This document shows positions 1 through 4,963 of a DNA stretch of 5,052 bases, in pieces (positions within the stretch are counted from its first letter, which is position 1; each line of letters starts with the position of its first letter). The DNA is from Lachnospiraceae bacterium UBA4711 (GTDB lineage: Bacteria > Bacillota > Clostridia > Lachnospirales > Lachnospiraceae): assembly GCA_002404515.1 (NCBI GenBank), contig DHJV01000101.1:1-5052 (forward strand). The letters run 5' to 3'. Made by a program: the position numbers and the translations under genes. The notes under the pieces are model-generated. The model was not told the origin of the DNA. It worked only from the letters and a program-made list of their open reading frames with translations, and did no database searches.

Positions 1-20
1 AGTTGCACTGAAATACAAAA

Positions 21-611
21 TCAATTTTTATGAGCCTCCTTTTCAACACTGCCAAGCAGAAAACCGACCGCCTGTAATGCTTCCTCTTTGCTCAGCTGCT
101 CCTTTGCAAAAAAGCATTTTTCCAGCAGCATTTCAATCGTAGCAGCATAATAATCGACCATAATATCTTCCCTCACCGGAAAATCCCTTGTTCCGGGACA
201 ATTACTTATTATCTGCCCTATCTGCTTTTTCATAAAAGCACGCAGAGAAGCCATGCATCTTCCTTCCAAACTGTTTTTCAATAAAATTTTGTGAATCTGT
301 GGTCTGTACTGATCAAGATATCCATACAACAGAGAAAATATTTGCTCCGTATTCTGTTCTCCCTGAACATTCAGATACTTCTCTATATCCATATCTTTCA
401 AAATTGCAATCCAGCAATAGTCCATAAGATCATAAATGTCCTCAAAATAGTTATAAAATGTTGACCTTGGATAATTACATACATCACAAATTTTCTGGAC
501 AGAAATTTCCTCTAATGGCATATCTGCCAGCATTACTATCATTTTTTCTGAAAAATCTGCTAATGTCCGTTTCGCAAATCTGCTTGTTTTACCTGATAAA
601 TTAAACTTCAT
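21..611 (-). CDS. TetR/AcrR-family transcriptional regulator
   Basis: The predicted protein has 196 residues, the usual size of a TetR-family dimeric repressor. The N-terminal DNA-binding domain is clear: a helix-turn-helix around residues 36-56, reading ISVQKICDVCNYPRSTFYNYF, ends in the family's typical (R/K)STFYxYF signature. The rest is helical with no recognisable ligand pocket, so the effector is unknown. The frame opens three codons earlier at a GTG (620), but I prefer the ATG at 611: the GGAG at 621-624 stands 8 nt before it, whereas it would abut the GTG. The gene is set apart from its upstream neighbour by a strong terminator and about 130 bp holding inverted repeats that may be its own operators. 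It may also control a gene beyond the left edge. The family call is firm; the target is not known. Confidence 0.9.
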   Translation of the reverse strand: MKFNLSGKTSRFAKRTLADFSEKMIVMLADMPLEEISVQKICDVCNYPRSTFYNYFEDIYDLMDYCWIAILKDMDIEKYLNVQGEQNTEQIFSLLYGYLDQYRPQIHKILLKNSLEGRCMASLRAFMKKQIGQIISNCPGTRDFPVREDIMVDYYAATIEMLLEKCFFAKEQLSKEEALQAVGFLLGSVEKEAHKN

Positions 612-640
612 TTTAATCACTCCAGCTGAATATTTATGTA

Positions 641-654
641 CAGATGTCCATCTG
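641..654. promoter_or_regulatory. Palindromic operator candidate just upstream of the TetR gene
   Basis: CAGATG-TC-CATCTG is a 14-bp inverted repeat with perfect 6-bp arms, centred about 37 bp before the TetR start. It contains the 8-mer ATGTCCAT (644-651), which recurs inverted at 716-723. Inverted repeats close to the start are the usual autoregulatory sites of TetR-family repressors. That this regulator binds here is inference. Confidence 0.5.
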
Positions 655-715
655 CTTATAATTTACCAATCATATAATTAAAAATCAACCTTCACTTATC
701 GGTTCTTGCCCATAC

Positions 716-741
716 ATGGACATTCTTGTAAAATTGTCCAT
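716..741. promoter_or_regulatory. Second operator candidate: ATGGACA / TGTCCAT inverted repeat
   Basis: ATGGACA (716-722) and TGTCCAT (735-741) form a perfect 7-bp inverted repeat separated by 12 bp. The same half-site occurs inside the palindrome at 641-654, so the 5' region of the TetR gene holds three copies of one word. The spread suggests a two-site operator. The site lies just downstream of the terminator closing the neighbouring operon, so it most likely serves the TetR transcript. Confidence 0.45.
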
Positions 742-744
742 CGC

Positions 745-784
745 AAAAAAACACCAGCGTTGTTTATCATGCACTGGTGTTTAA
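745..784 (-). terminator. Rho-independent terminator of the leftward operon
   Basis: On the minus strand, AAACACCAG (774-782) pairs with CTGGTGTTT (749-757) in a perfect 9-bp stem over a 16-nt loop. The stem runs into seven consecutive T (745-751). It lies 53 bp after the stop of the ATC-hydrolase-family gene, so it should end the cobalamin-gene transcript and insulate the TetR gene. The plus strand has only a short A/T-rich tail, so the terminator is mainly leftward. Confidence 0.88.
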
Positions 785-837
785 TCAAATATTATTCTAT
801 TTAACGCAAAGCTTCTACTGATTGAAATCAGCATTCC

Positions 838-1422
838 CTATTTCCGCGTAAAATGAAAATCGCAACAATCATCGCCATATCCGAGCGTCTTTGTCCGTGC
901 AAATTCTATCTTTCGCAGTCCGCCATATGTAACATTATCCGCATCACAAAACACGCGGCAGAATTCCGGGCAGTCATTTTCCGCACAGGCTGTATGCCAC
1001 AGGCACTTTGTTATCGTAACATCGAAGTAATCCCTGCCATGCGCCTGCACGCTCTCATGTACCTCAGATCCCCGCATCACCTTACGAAATGCACTGCTGT
1101 AAAGCGTGAAAAATCCGGGAATGCATTCCATCTTCTCCATAGATGCATGCATTTTCGCTGCAACCGTGCCAGACATATATTTCTGCATATACGCATACAC
1201 GTCCGCCTCTGGAAATTCCTCTCCCGACAAAGCTTTATACAATGCTATGCTTGGAAGGATTGTCTGAACCAGTGTTTTCCTCTGTCCCTTGGACTTGTCC
1301 TTTATGTTCCCAATAAGCGTATGAAGAATCTCCTCCTGCTTATGAAATACCGTGGTTCCCCTATCTTCTCCAAGTGCTTCGATCAAATATGTTTTTATCT
1401 GTTTTTGTTGTTTAATATGCAT
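838..1422 (-). CDS. L-2-amino-thiazoline-4-carboxylic acid (ATC) hydrolase family protein
   Basis: The 194-residue soluble protein resembles the ATC_hydrolase family. The named member opens the thiazoline ring of ATC on the route to L-cysteine in Pseudomonas, but most clostridial members have no tested function. The diagnostic part is the cysteine-rich C-terminal half: KCLWHTACAEND (139-150), FCRVFCDADN (154-163) and TLGYGDDCCDFHF (179-191), matching the family pattern of C-x-W, fC..D and a final G..CDF.F. The first 100 residues are helical and less conserved. There is no signal peptide or membrane segment. The ATG at 1422 has AAGGAG about 9 nt upstream. It is the last gene before the strong terminator and appears to be cotranscribed with cbiB, either directly or through a 33-codon ORF. 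A link to cobalamin chemistry is not established. The family call is good; the substrate is unknown. Confidence 0.8.
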   Translation of the reverse strand: MHIKQQKQIKTYLIEALGEDRGTTVFHKQEEILHTLIGNIKDKSKGQRKTLVQTILPSIALYKALSGEEFPEADVYAYMQKYMSGTVAAKMHASMEKMECIPGFFTLYSSAFRKVMRGSEVHESVQAHGRDYFDVTITKCLWHTACAENDCPEFCRVFCDADNVTYGGLRKIEFARTKTLGYGDDCCDFHFTRK

Positions 1423-1513
1423 TGTTCATAGCTCCTTGCTGTAAAATCAATTGTCCTTTTCGCATCACAGAAATTTGGTTGATATATACCAAAATATCTT
1501 CTAGGAATGTCAT
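1412..1513 (-). CDS. Possible 33-residue ORF bridging cbiB and the ATC-hydrolase-family gene
   Basis: An ATG at 1513-1511 overlaps the cbiB stop in an ATGA arrangement. It opens a frame of 33 codons that begins MTFLEDILVYINQISVM, ends QQGAMNNAY, and stops with TAA at 1412-1414. The stop lies 11 nt inside the next gene, so the ORF fills the entire gap and could couple translation on both sides. The ribosome site of the downstream gene (AAGGAG) is inside it. No clear Shine-Dalgarno precedes its own ATG, so translation would depend on re-initiation after cbiB. I recognise no family; it could be a chance frame or a remnant. Confidence 0.35.
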   Translation of the reverse strand: MTFLEDILVYINQISVMRKGQLILQQGAMNNAY

Positions 1514-2502
1514 TTTATCAAACATCCGCATCCGCTCAGCACACCGACACCTACAATCACCATCAACACTGCAGTTCCGTACATCAACCGGTTTGCCCGG
1601 CGGATATCCTTCGGTTCGATAGCGCGTTTCGCATCGCCAATCGTTGGCTTCTCATATAGCTTTCCAAAATAATATGCATTCCCGGCAAGCTGCAGTCCAA
1701 GCGCGCCGGCACATGCCGATTCTGTCTGTGCTGAATTCGGGCTTGCATGATTCCGTCGATCCCGCAAATGAATCCGTGCTGCGCCAGCCATGTCCATACC
1801 CAAAATGCCTGCCGCACCGACCATCAGCCATGCCGAAAGCCGTGCTGGAATGAAATTCACGACATCATCCACACGCGCCGCGCACGTTCCAAAATATCGG
1901 TATTTGTCGTTCTTATACCCAAGCATAGAATCCATCGTATTGACTGCTTTGTACACCCACGCACCGACTGGTCCGAACAAAAACATATAAAAAAGTGGGG
2001 CAATCACGCCGTCCGATGTATTTTCTGCGACCGTTTCCACCGCTGCCTTCGCGATGCCCTCCTCAGTGAGCGATTCTGTATCTCTGCCGACGATCATAGA
2101 AACTGCCTTTCTCGCCTGTTCCACATCCCCGGCTTCGAGTGCCTTGCACACCTTCATGCTCTCCCGTCGAAGCGAGCAGGCTGCCAACATCTGATACGAC
2201 ATCCAGATAGCCACGACCAGATATAACGTATGATGAATCCGGTTGCACCCATATAGGATTCCCGCCGCCACAAGCAGCGATACCGTTACCACGATCACAA
2301 ATGTAAATGTTCCTGCCACCTGTTTTTTGCGAATGTCGGCGTCGCGCTCCTCCCGTATCCGAAACCGCTTGCGCATCCACGCCTCCACATGGTCGATCAG
2401 CCAGCCCATTCCCTGTACCGGGTGCCACAACCAGTGTGGATCGCCGAATACAAGATCAAGCAGACATGCAATTATAATGATAAATATTCGTTCCTGTATC
2501 AT
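1510..2502 (-). CDS. cbiB: Adenosylcobinamide-phosphate synthase CbiB (CobD of the aerobic pathway)
   Basis: This integral membrane enzyme joins adenosylcobyric acid to aminopropanol (or its phosphate), giving adenosylcobinamide (phosphate), the substrate of the nucleotide-loop steps. At 330 residues it is full length. Family hallmarks are all present: the N-terminal DLVFGDPHWLWHPVQGMGWL (16-35), AVETVAENTSDGVIAPLFY (154-172), KAVNTMDSMLGYKNDKYRYFG (185-205) followed by ARVDDVVNFIPARL, and RDRRNHASPNSAQTESACAGAL (247-268). Hydrophobic segments lie near 3-19, 64-85, 91-108, 166-182, 217-236 and 308-326. The ATG at 2502 is preceded by GGAGG about 4 nt away, and start and ribosome site lie inside the 3' end of the phosphatase gene (47-bp overlap), implying translational coupling. 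The frame ends TGA at 1510, overlapping an ATG. No broken or missing motif is visible. Confidence 0.96.
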   Translation of the reverse strand: MIQERIFIIIIACLLDLVFGDPHWLWHPVQGMGWLIDHVEAWMRKRFRIREERDADIRKKQVAGTFTFVIVVTVSLLVAAGILYGCNRIHHTLYLVVAIWMSYQMLAACSLRRESMKVCKALEAGDVEQARKAVSMIVGRDTESLTEEGIAKAAVETVAENTSDGVIAPLFYMFLFGPVGAWVYKAVNTMDSMLGYKNDKYRYFGTCAARVDDVVNFIPARLSAWLMVGAAGILGMDMAGAARIHLRDRRNHASPNSAQTESACAGALGLQLAGNAYYFGKLYEKPTIGDAKRAIEPKDIRRANRLMYGTAVLMVIVGVGVLSGCGCLIK

Positions 2503-3127
2503 GATTCCTCCATCTCAAAATCCCCGTGACACCTTCGCCCGGCTTCACCTGCCAGTCAAAATAATCCTTGTGCGGCTCCGACAACTGATCCATCAGTGCC
2601 ATGATCGTGCCGCCGTGCGCAACTACAACTATCGTATATGGCTGTGACTCTTCCACATCCACAAGCAGCTTCTCAAATCCCTGCATCACACGTTCCGTGA
2701 ATTCTGCCCGCGACTCGCCACCCGGAAATGCAGTCGTACCGCCACTATCGATAAAGCGCTGATAGGCGGGATTTCCATTTAATTCCGCATAATTCTTATA
2801 TTCAAATGTGCCAAATCTGCACTCTGCAAACTCTGCGATCTCCACCTGCTTCATGCCCGGAAATAAAATGTCTGCGGTCTGCTTCGCGCGGAGATATGGG
2901 CTGACATAGACTGTTAGATTACCTGCTACATCCTTCATGGATACCTGTTTCTGCCAGAATTCCCGCATACCTCGCAATTGTTCTACGCTTTCTGGAAGCA
3001 ATCCCTCATCCGTCGTTCCAACATAGCGATGCTCCTTGTTTCCCTGTGTCATTCCATGCCGGATCAGCAGGATACGTGCCTGTTTCTCTTTATCCCATAT
3101 TATTTTTTCACGTTCTGCTACATTCAT
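2456..3127 (-). CDS. cobC: Histidine phosphatase family protein, probable alpha-ribazole phosphatase (CobC-like)
   Basis: The 223-residue protein belongs to the phosphoglycerate-mutase-like histidine phosphatases. It shows the catalytic LIRHGMTQGN at 21-30 (phospho-accepting His24), SPYLRAKQTA at 76-85 (phosphate-binding Arg80), an acidic AECRFGTFE at 101-109, and the second histidine in VVVAHGG at 167-173. In cobalamin assembly CobC removes phosphate from alpha-ribazole-5'-phosphate or adenosylcobalamin-5'-phosphate. That assignment rests on the neighbours cbiB and a cobU-like gene, since the fold alone does not fix the substrate. About 15 charged residues precede the first strand, a little more than usual. 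The ATG at 3127 has only a weak site (GAGG about 11 nt upstream), but no better start precedes RHG. The 3' end overlaps cbiB by 47 bp. Confidence 0.85.
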   Translation of the reverse strand: MNVAEREKIIWDKEKQARILLIRHGMTQGNKEHRYVGTTDEGLLPESVEQLRGMREFWQKQVSMKDVAGNLTVYVSPYLRAKQTADILFPGMKQVEIAEFAECRFGTFEYKNYAELNGNPAYQRFIDSGGTTAFPGGESRAEFTERVMQGFEKLLVDVEESQPYTIVVVAHGGTIMALMDQLSEPHKDYFDWQVKPGEGVTGILRWRNHDTGTNIYHYNCMSA

Positions 3128-3256
3128 CTCTGCACAGCCTCACACATTCCGCTTCGCCCATATCCACACATGCTCATGTAATTTTCTGACTCTCATCCTC
3201 ACACTAGCATAATTTCATCCAATTACGCATGCCAATGCAACTTATATTCTACGCAA
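3128..3256. other. 129-bp gap between the CobU-like and CobC-like genes, no CobS
   Basis: This is the widest gap inside the leftward gene run. I checked the minus-strand frames: only very short ones exist, the longest being 17-19 codons. One of these starts at an ATG near 3178 and its TGA overlaps the cobC ATG. None resembles CobS or a fragment of it. The gap carries a possible promoter (listed separately) and a small 12-bp palindrome, ACATG-CT-CATGT, at 3168-3179. I see no terminator with a T-run. Confidence 0.5.
3206..3235 (-). promoter_or_regulatory. Possible promoter for cobC-cbiB and downstream genes
   Basis: On the minus strand TTGGCA (3235-3230, five of six bases of the -35 consensus) is followed after 18 bp by TATGCT (3211-3206, four of six bases of the -10 consensus). 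Transcription would begin about 70 nt before the cobC start. It could let the phosphatase, CbiB and ATC-hydrolase-family genes be expressed apart from the ATPase and CobU-like genes. Single matches of this quality also occur by chance. Confidence 0.35.
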
Positions 3257-3604
3257 TTATTTAATCCTTGTTCCAATGCCTGCCGTCACACGGATGACCT
3301 GCTCCGCCTGACTTGCCAGATAACAATTCACACGTCCATTCTTCTCGCGGAACTCCCGTTCAAATGCATCAATCGGCACAATTCCGCTTCCAACCTCATC
3401 GCTGACTAAGACGAGCTTGTCTGCATTTCCGGCAAGAATCGCTTTGTTCATAAGCTGCTTTGCCTCCAGCTCCGGGTCTTTGCCCTGCTGCATTGTCTTC
3501 CGCACATATTTATGAAAATTGTTGATAATCTGATGTCCTTCTTTGAAATTTGCTTTGGCATACTCGAACTTCCCCTGATATGCACCGCCTATAATTAAAA
3601 TCAT
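3257..3604 (-). CDS. cobU: Short CobU-like protein (adenosylcobinamide kinase/guanylyltransferase family, internally reduced)
   Basis: CobU phosphorylates adenosylcobinamide and then transfers GMP to it. This protein has only 115 residues against roughly 170-190 for the family. Its N-terminus keeps the P-loop outline (MILIIGGAYQGKFEYAK) but has Phe13 where the Mg-binding Ser/Thr belongs. Residues 61-115 match the family C-terminus closely: VLVSDEVGSGIVP (65-77), GRVNCYLASQAEQV (90-103) and a final GIGTRIK. The stretch between is about 40 residues, so the central region that holds the guanylylated histidine of the Salmonella enzyme is mostly missing; His31 is a weak candidate. The reading frame is clean, which argues for a specialised short form rather than a recent break. 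An ideal AGGAGG lies 7 nt before ATG 3604 and overlaps the ATPase stop codon, so the two genes are probably translated from one message. Family membership is firm; activity is doubtful. Confidence 0.8.
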   Translation of the reverse strand: MILIIGGAYQGKFEYAKANFKEGHQIINNFHKYVRKTMQQGKDPELEAKQLMNKAILAGNADKLVLVSDEVGSGIVPIDAFEREFREKNGRVNCYLASQAEQVIRVTAGIGTRIK

Positions 3605-3617
3605 ATCGGTTCCTCCT
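3601..3617 (-). repeat. 17-bp inverted-repeat copy A, covering the cobU ribosome site and start
   Basis: On the minus strand these bases read AGGAGGAACCGATATGA, the Shine-Dalgarno, spacer and start codon of the CobU-like gene. The identical 17 bases occur on the plus strand at 4930-4946 around the leader-peptide start. The seven spacer bases AACCGAT have no general reason to be shared, so the match exceeds what two good ribosome sites would give. Confidence 0.8.
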
Positions 3618-4680
3618 AACAGTATTCTTTTATATACTCTGCAAAATATGGCAACGCCAGAGAAATATATCCCTGTCGGGAATTCAATATTCCTCTCTTT
3701 ATCAACCGGTCTCTATACATGGAATAGCTTCCTGATTTCTCTCCCATGAGTTTCAACACCTCTTCGCGCTTATACTCCTTTTTCTCTGTTAGGAGGCTTG
3801 CAAGAAATTGATCCATTTCCGTCATTTCTTCCCATATTTTTTCATAAGAATACGCAAATAGCTCAGCCTTCAGCTTCGGAATCAAATCGTCCAGAGTTTC
3901 CGTGTCCTTTTTCTTAAAGCATAACACTCCAAGTTCCTGAAATGCATATGCATAACCTTTGGTCATCTTTGCCATTTCCCTTGCCTGCGCGAGATCAATC
4001 TGGAGCTTACTTCTGTACATTTCTGTCATTCGTATCATATTTAACGGTTCGGTCTTAATCGTTGTAGCTCTTCTGAAAAAGGTAAGATTCTTCACATTGC
4101 TTAAATCCTGAATATTTTCGTACAAACCTGTACAGACAAAATACACTGGATATCCAGCTCGCAGCCATCTTCCATATTCCGATGCAAATTTAATCATTTC
4201 TTCTGACTTCGAAACCTCATCGATACCAATCAGTATTTTAATCCCTTTTTTCTGCGCTGCCTGTATCATGTTTTCAACTTCAACTCCGATATCGAAGAAA
4301 TCATTCGCTTTTTCTTTCGAAAATCCCAATCCTCCACCAGTTCCGAACACCGATGCCGAAATATTCACACCCGCAGATTTCGTGTCTGTTCCTCCAAATC
4401 CTTCTTTTGCAAGCATTGCTGCAATCTGACCTAAGATATCCCTTGTTGGATTCACGTCAAATACAACCCAGTTTGCATAGTGATTTTTATTCGTTCTTAT
4501 TTCCTGTTCTACTTTTGCCAGAATTACTGTTTTCCCAGATCCTCTGACTCCTGTTATTTTATATACAGACTCAGATGGAGTGTCGTAGATAAAATTTTCC
4601 AATATTTCGTCCGTTTTATCGGTATGGATATATGTGTTCTCTGGAGTTTTGCTGAAAGTAGTTGTAAATGGATTCTGCAT
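3616..4680 (-). CDS. AAA-type ATPase with C-terminal winged-helix-like domain
   Basis: The 354-residue soluble protein has a clear P-loop ATPase core. The N-terminal NPFTTTFSKTPENTYI resembles the NPFTPxFGxxP opening of a widespread family of bacterial ORC/Cdc6-like or archaeal-type ATPases. Walker A is GVRGSGKT (44-51), Walker B is ILIGIDEV (149-156), a sensor-like strand FVCTG lies at 181-185, and FFRRA (201-205) may include the arginine finger. A Gly-rich insert (GTGGGLGFSKEK, 113-124) sits between the Walker motifs. Residues about 280-354 look like a winged helix (YRDRLIKRGILNSRQGYISL at 322-341). ATG 4680 has AGGAGG 11 nt upstream, slightly long. Its stop overlaps the cobU ribosome site. 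It appears lower in GC than cbiB/cobC and lies behind unusual repeats, which may mark a separate origin. Target and partner are unknown; members are often described only as ATP-binding proteins. Confidence 0.85.
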   Translation of the reverse strand: MQNPFTTTFSKTPENTYIHTDKTDEILENFIYDTPSESVYKITGVRGSGKTVILAKVEQEIRTNKNHYANWVVFDVNPTRDILGQIAAMLAKEGFGGTDTKSAGVNISASVFGTGGGLGFSKEKANDFFDIGVEVENMIQAAQKKGIKILIGIDEVSKSEEMIKFASEYGRWLRAGYPVYFVCTGLYENIQDLSNVKNLTFFRRATTIKTEPLNMIRMTEMYRSKLQIDLAQAREMAKMTKGYAYAFQELGVLCFKKKDTETLDDLIPKLKAELFAYSYEKIWEEMTEMDQFLASLLTEKKEYKREEVLKLMGEKSGSYSMYRDRLIKRGILNSRQGYISLALPYFAEYIKEYC

Positions 4681-4701
4681 ATTTCCGTCATCCTCCTTTT
4701 T

Positions 4702-4779
4702 TATACTTTTTATTTTTCTTTATAGTTTTTTATACCTTTTTATACTTTTTGAATTATTTTATACTTTTTTATACTTTTT
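4702..4779. repeat. Array of about eight 10-bp repeats (TATACTTTTT), helically phased A-tracts
   Basis: TATACTTTTT occurs exactly at 4702, 4741, 4760 and 4770. Related units lie at 4711 (TATTTTTCTT), 4721 (TATAGTTTTT), 4731 (TATACCTTTT) and about 4751 (GAATTATTTT). The spacing is 9-10 bp throughout, one helical turn, so every T/A-tract faces the same side. Phased A-tracts of this kind are known to bend DNA. On the minus strand the units read AAAAAGTATA and run from the ATPase promoter almost to its ribosome site, so they could be an operator array, and most units would also be in the 5' leader of the mRNA. Confidence 0.85.
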
Positions 4780-4784
4780 TACAA
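4756..4784 (-). promoter_or_regulatory. Promoter of the ATPase-cobU transcript, embedded in the repeat array
   Basis: On the minus strand TTGTAA (4784-4779) is followed after exactly 17 bp by TAAAAT (4761-4756), five of six bases of the -10 consensus. The two rightmost 10-bp repeats fill the spacer. Transcription would start near 4749, giving a ~70-nt leader made largely of the remaining repeats. Anything binding the repeats would block this promoter. Low sequence complexity makes other nearby -10 choices possible. Confidence 0.55.
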
Positions 4785-4812
4785 GTCTGAATTAAAATCC
4801 TTTTTTCTCAAA

Positions 4813-4827
4813 ATTTTTTCAAAAAAT
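4813..4827. repeat. A/T palindrome between the divergent promoters
   Basis: ATTTTTT-C-AAAAAAT is a perfect 15-bp palindrome with a single central base. It lies upstream of the leftward ATPase promoter, where an A/T-rich UP-like element would act, and about 45 bp before the rightward promoter. It could be a protein site or simply A/T-rich spacer. It has no GC-rich stem, so it is not a convincing terminator. Confidence 0.35.
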
Positions 4828-4873
4828 CCCAACCATTTCCCCTTCTTGTCCGTCTATATAGTGAAACAATGGA

Positions 4874-4902
4874 TTGCGCACGCAGTTCATATCGTTTATA
4901 TT
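4874..4902 (+). promoter_or_regulatory. Rightward promoter for the structured leader
   Basis: TTGCGC (4874-4879) and TATATT (4897-4902) are separated by exactly 17 bp. Transcription would begin near 4909, right at the base of the long hairpin listed at 4912-4998. The -35 lies within one arm of an inverted repeat (ATTGCGC, 4873-4879) and the spacer holds GTTCATATCG, an arm of another, so the promoter may be under direct control. Confidence 0.5.
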
Positions 4903-4929
4903 ACTAGTTGGCGCAATAAAAGTTGCCAC

Positions 4930-4946
4930 AGGAGGAACCGATATGA
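4930..4946 (+). repeat. 17-bp inverted-repeat copy B, covering the leader-peptide ribosome site and start
   Basis: AGGAGGAACCGATATGA here is the exact reverse complement of plus-strand bases 3601-3617. With copy A it flanks a segment of about 1.3 kb that contains the whole ATPase coding region, the 10-bp repeats and both candidate promoters of this region. Identity stops sharply on both sides (CAC versus GTT before it, ACG versus TTT after it). Confidence 0.8.
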
Positions 4947-4963
4947 ACGAAGTTCATATTTAG
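4943..4963 (+). CDS. Hexapeptide leader ORF (MNEVHI)
   Basis: ATG at 4943 opens six codons, MNEVHI, closed by TAG at 4961-4963. It has a textbook ribosome site, AGGAGG at 4930-4935 with a 7-nt spacer. The ORF lies inside a hairpin: its codons 1-6 form both arms of the inner stem, and its ribosome-site spacer is in the outer stem, so translating ribosomes would melt both. The next likely gene starts 73 nt after its stop, an arrangement typical of leader-peptide control. The peptide has no run of a single amino acid that would point to classical amino-acid attenuation. Confidence 0.45.
   Translation: MNEVHI

Larger units (their letters stand above)
4873..4948. promoter_or_regulatory. Two interleaved inverted repeats over the promoter and leader start
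   Basis: Repeat a: ATTGCGC (4873-4879) with GCGCAAT (4911-4917), 7 bp perfect. Repeat b: GTTCATATCG (4885-4894) with CGATATGAAC (4939-4948), 10 bp perfect. Their order is a-b-a'-b'. At DNA level they would be operator half-sites around the -35, spacer, start site and leader ATG. At RNA level, if transcription begins upstream of 4873, the order is that of an H-type pseudoknot that would hide the leader ATG. Which reading applies depends on the transcription start. Confidence 0.55.

Noticed and set aside
612..620. GTG at 620 as start of the TetR gene
   Set aside because: The Shine-Dalgarno would directly abut it; the ATG at 611 has proper 8-nt spacing.
853..1431. Long plus-strand open frame of 192 codons opposite the ATC-hydrolase-family gene
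   Set aside because: It is antisense to a recognisable conserved protein, its translation shows no family motif, and it reads as shadow composition rich in Cys, His and Arg.
1474..1493. Short hairpin TTTGGT/ACCAAA downstream of cbiB
   Set aside because: It has only 6 bp, mostly A-T, and no T-run follows on the minus strand, so it is not a credible terminator.
1747..2226. Plus-strand open frame of 159 codons within cbiB
   Set aside because: It lies wholly opposite a full-length, motif-complete CbiB and has no convincing ribosome site or family resemblance.
2063..2428. Minus-strand frame of 121 codons overlapping cbiB in another frame
   Set aside because: It is Gly/Arg-rich out-of-frame translation of cbiB with no independent signals.
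4941..4959. LexA-type SOS box in ATATGAAC-GAA-GTTCATAT
   Set aside because: The Bacillota LexA box needs GAAC-N4-GTTC; here the spacing is three bases and the flanks do not fit.
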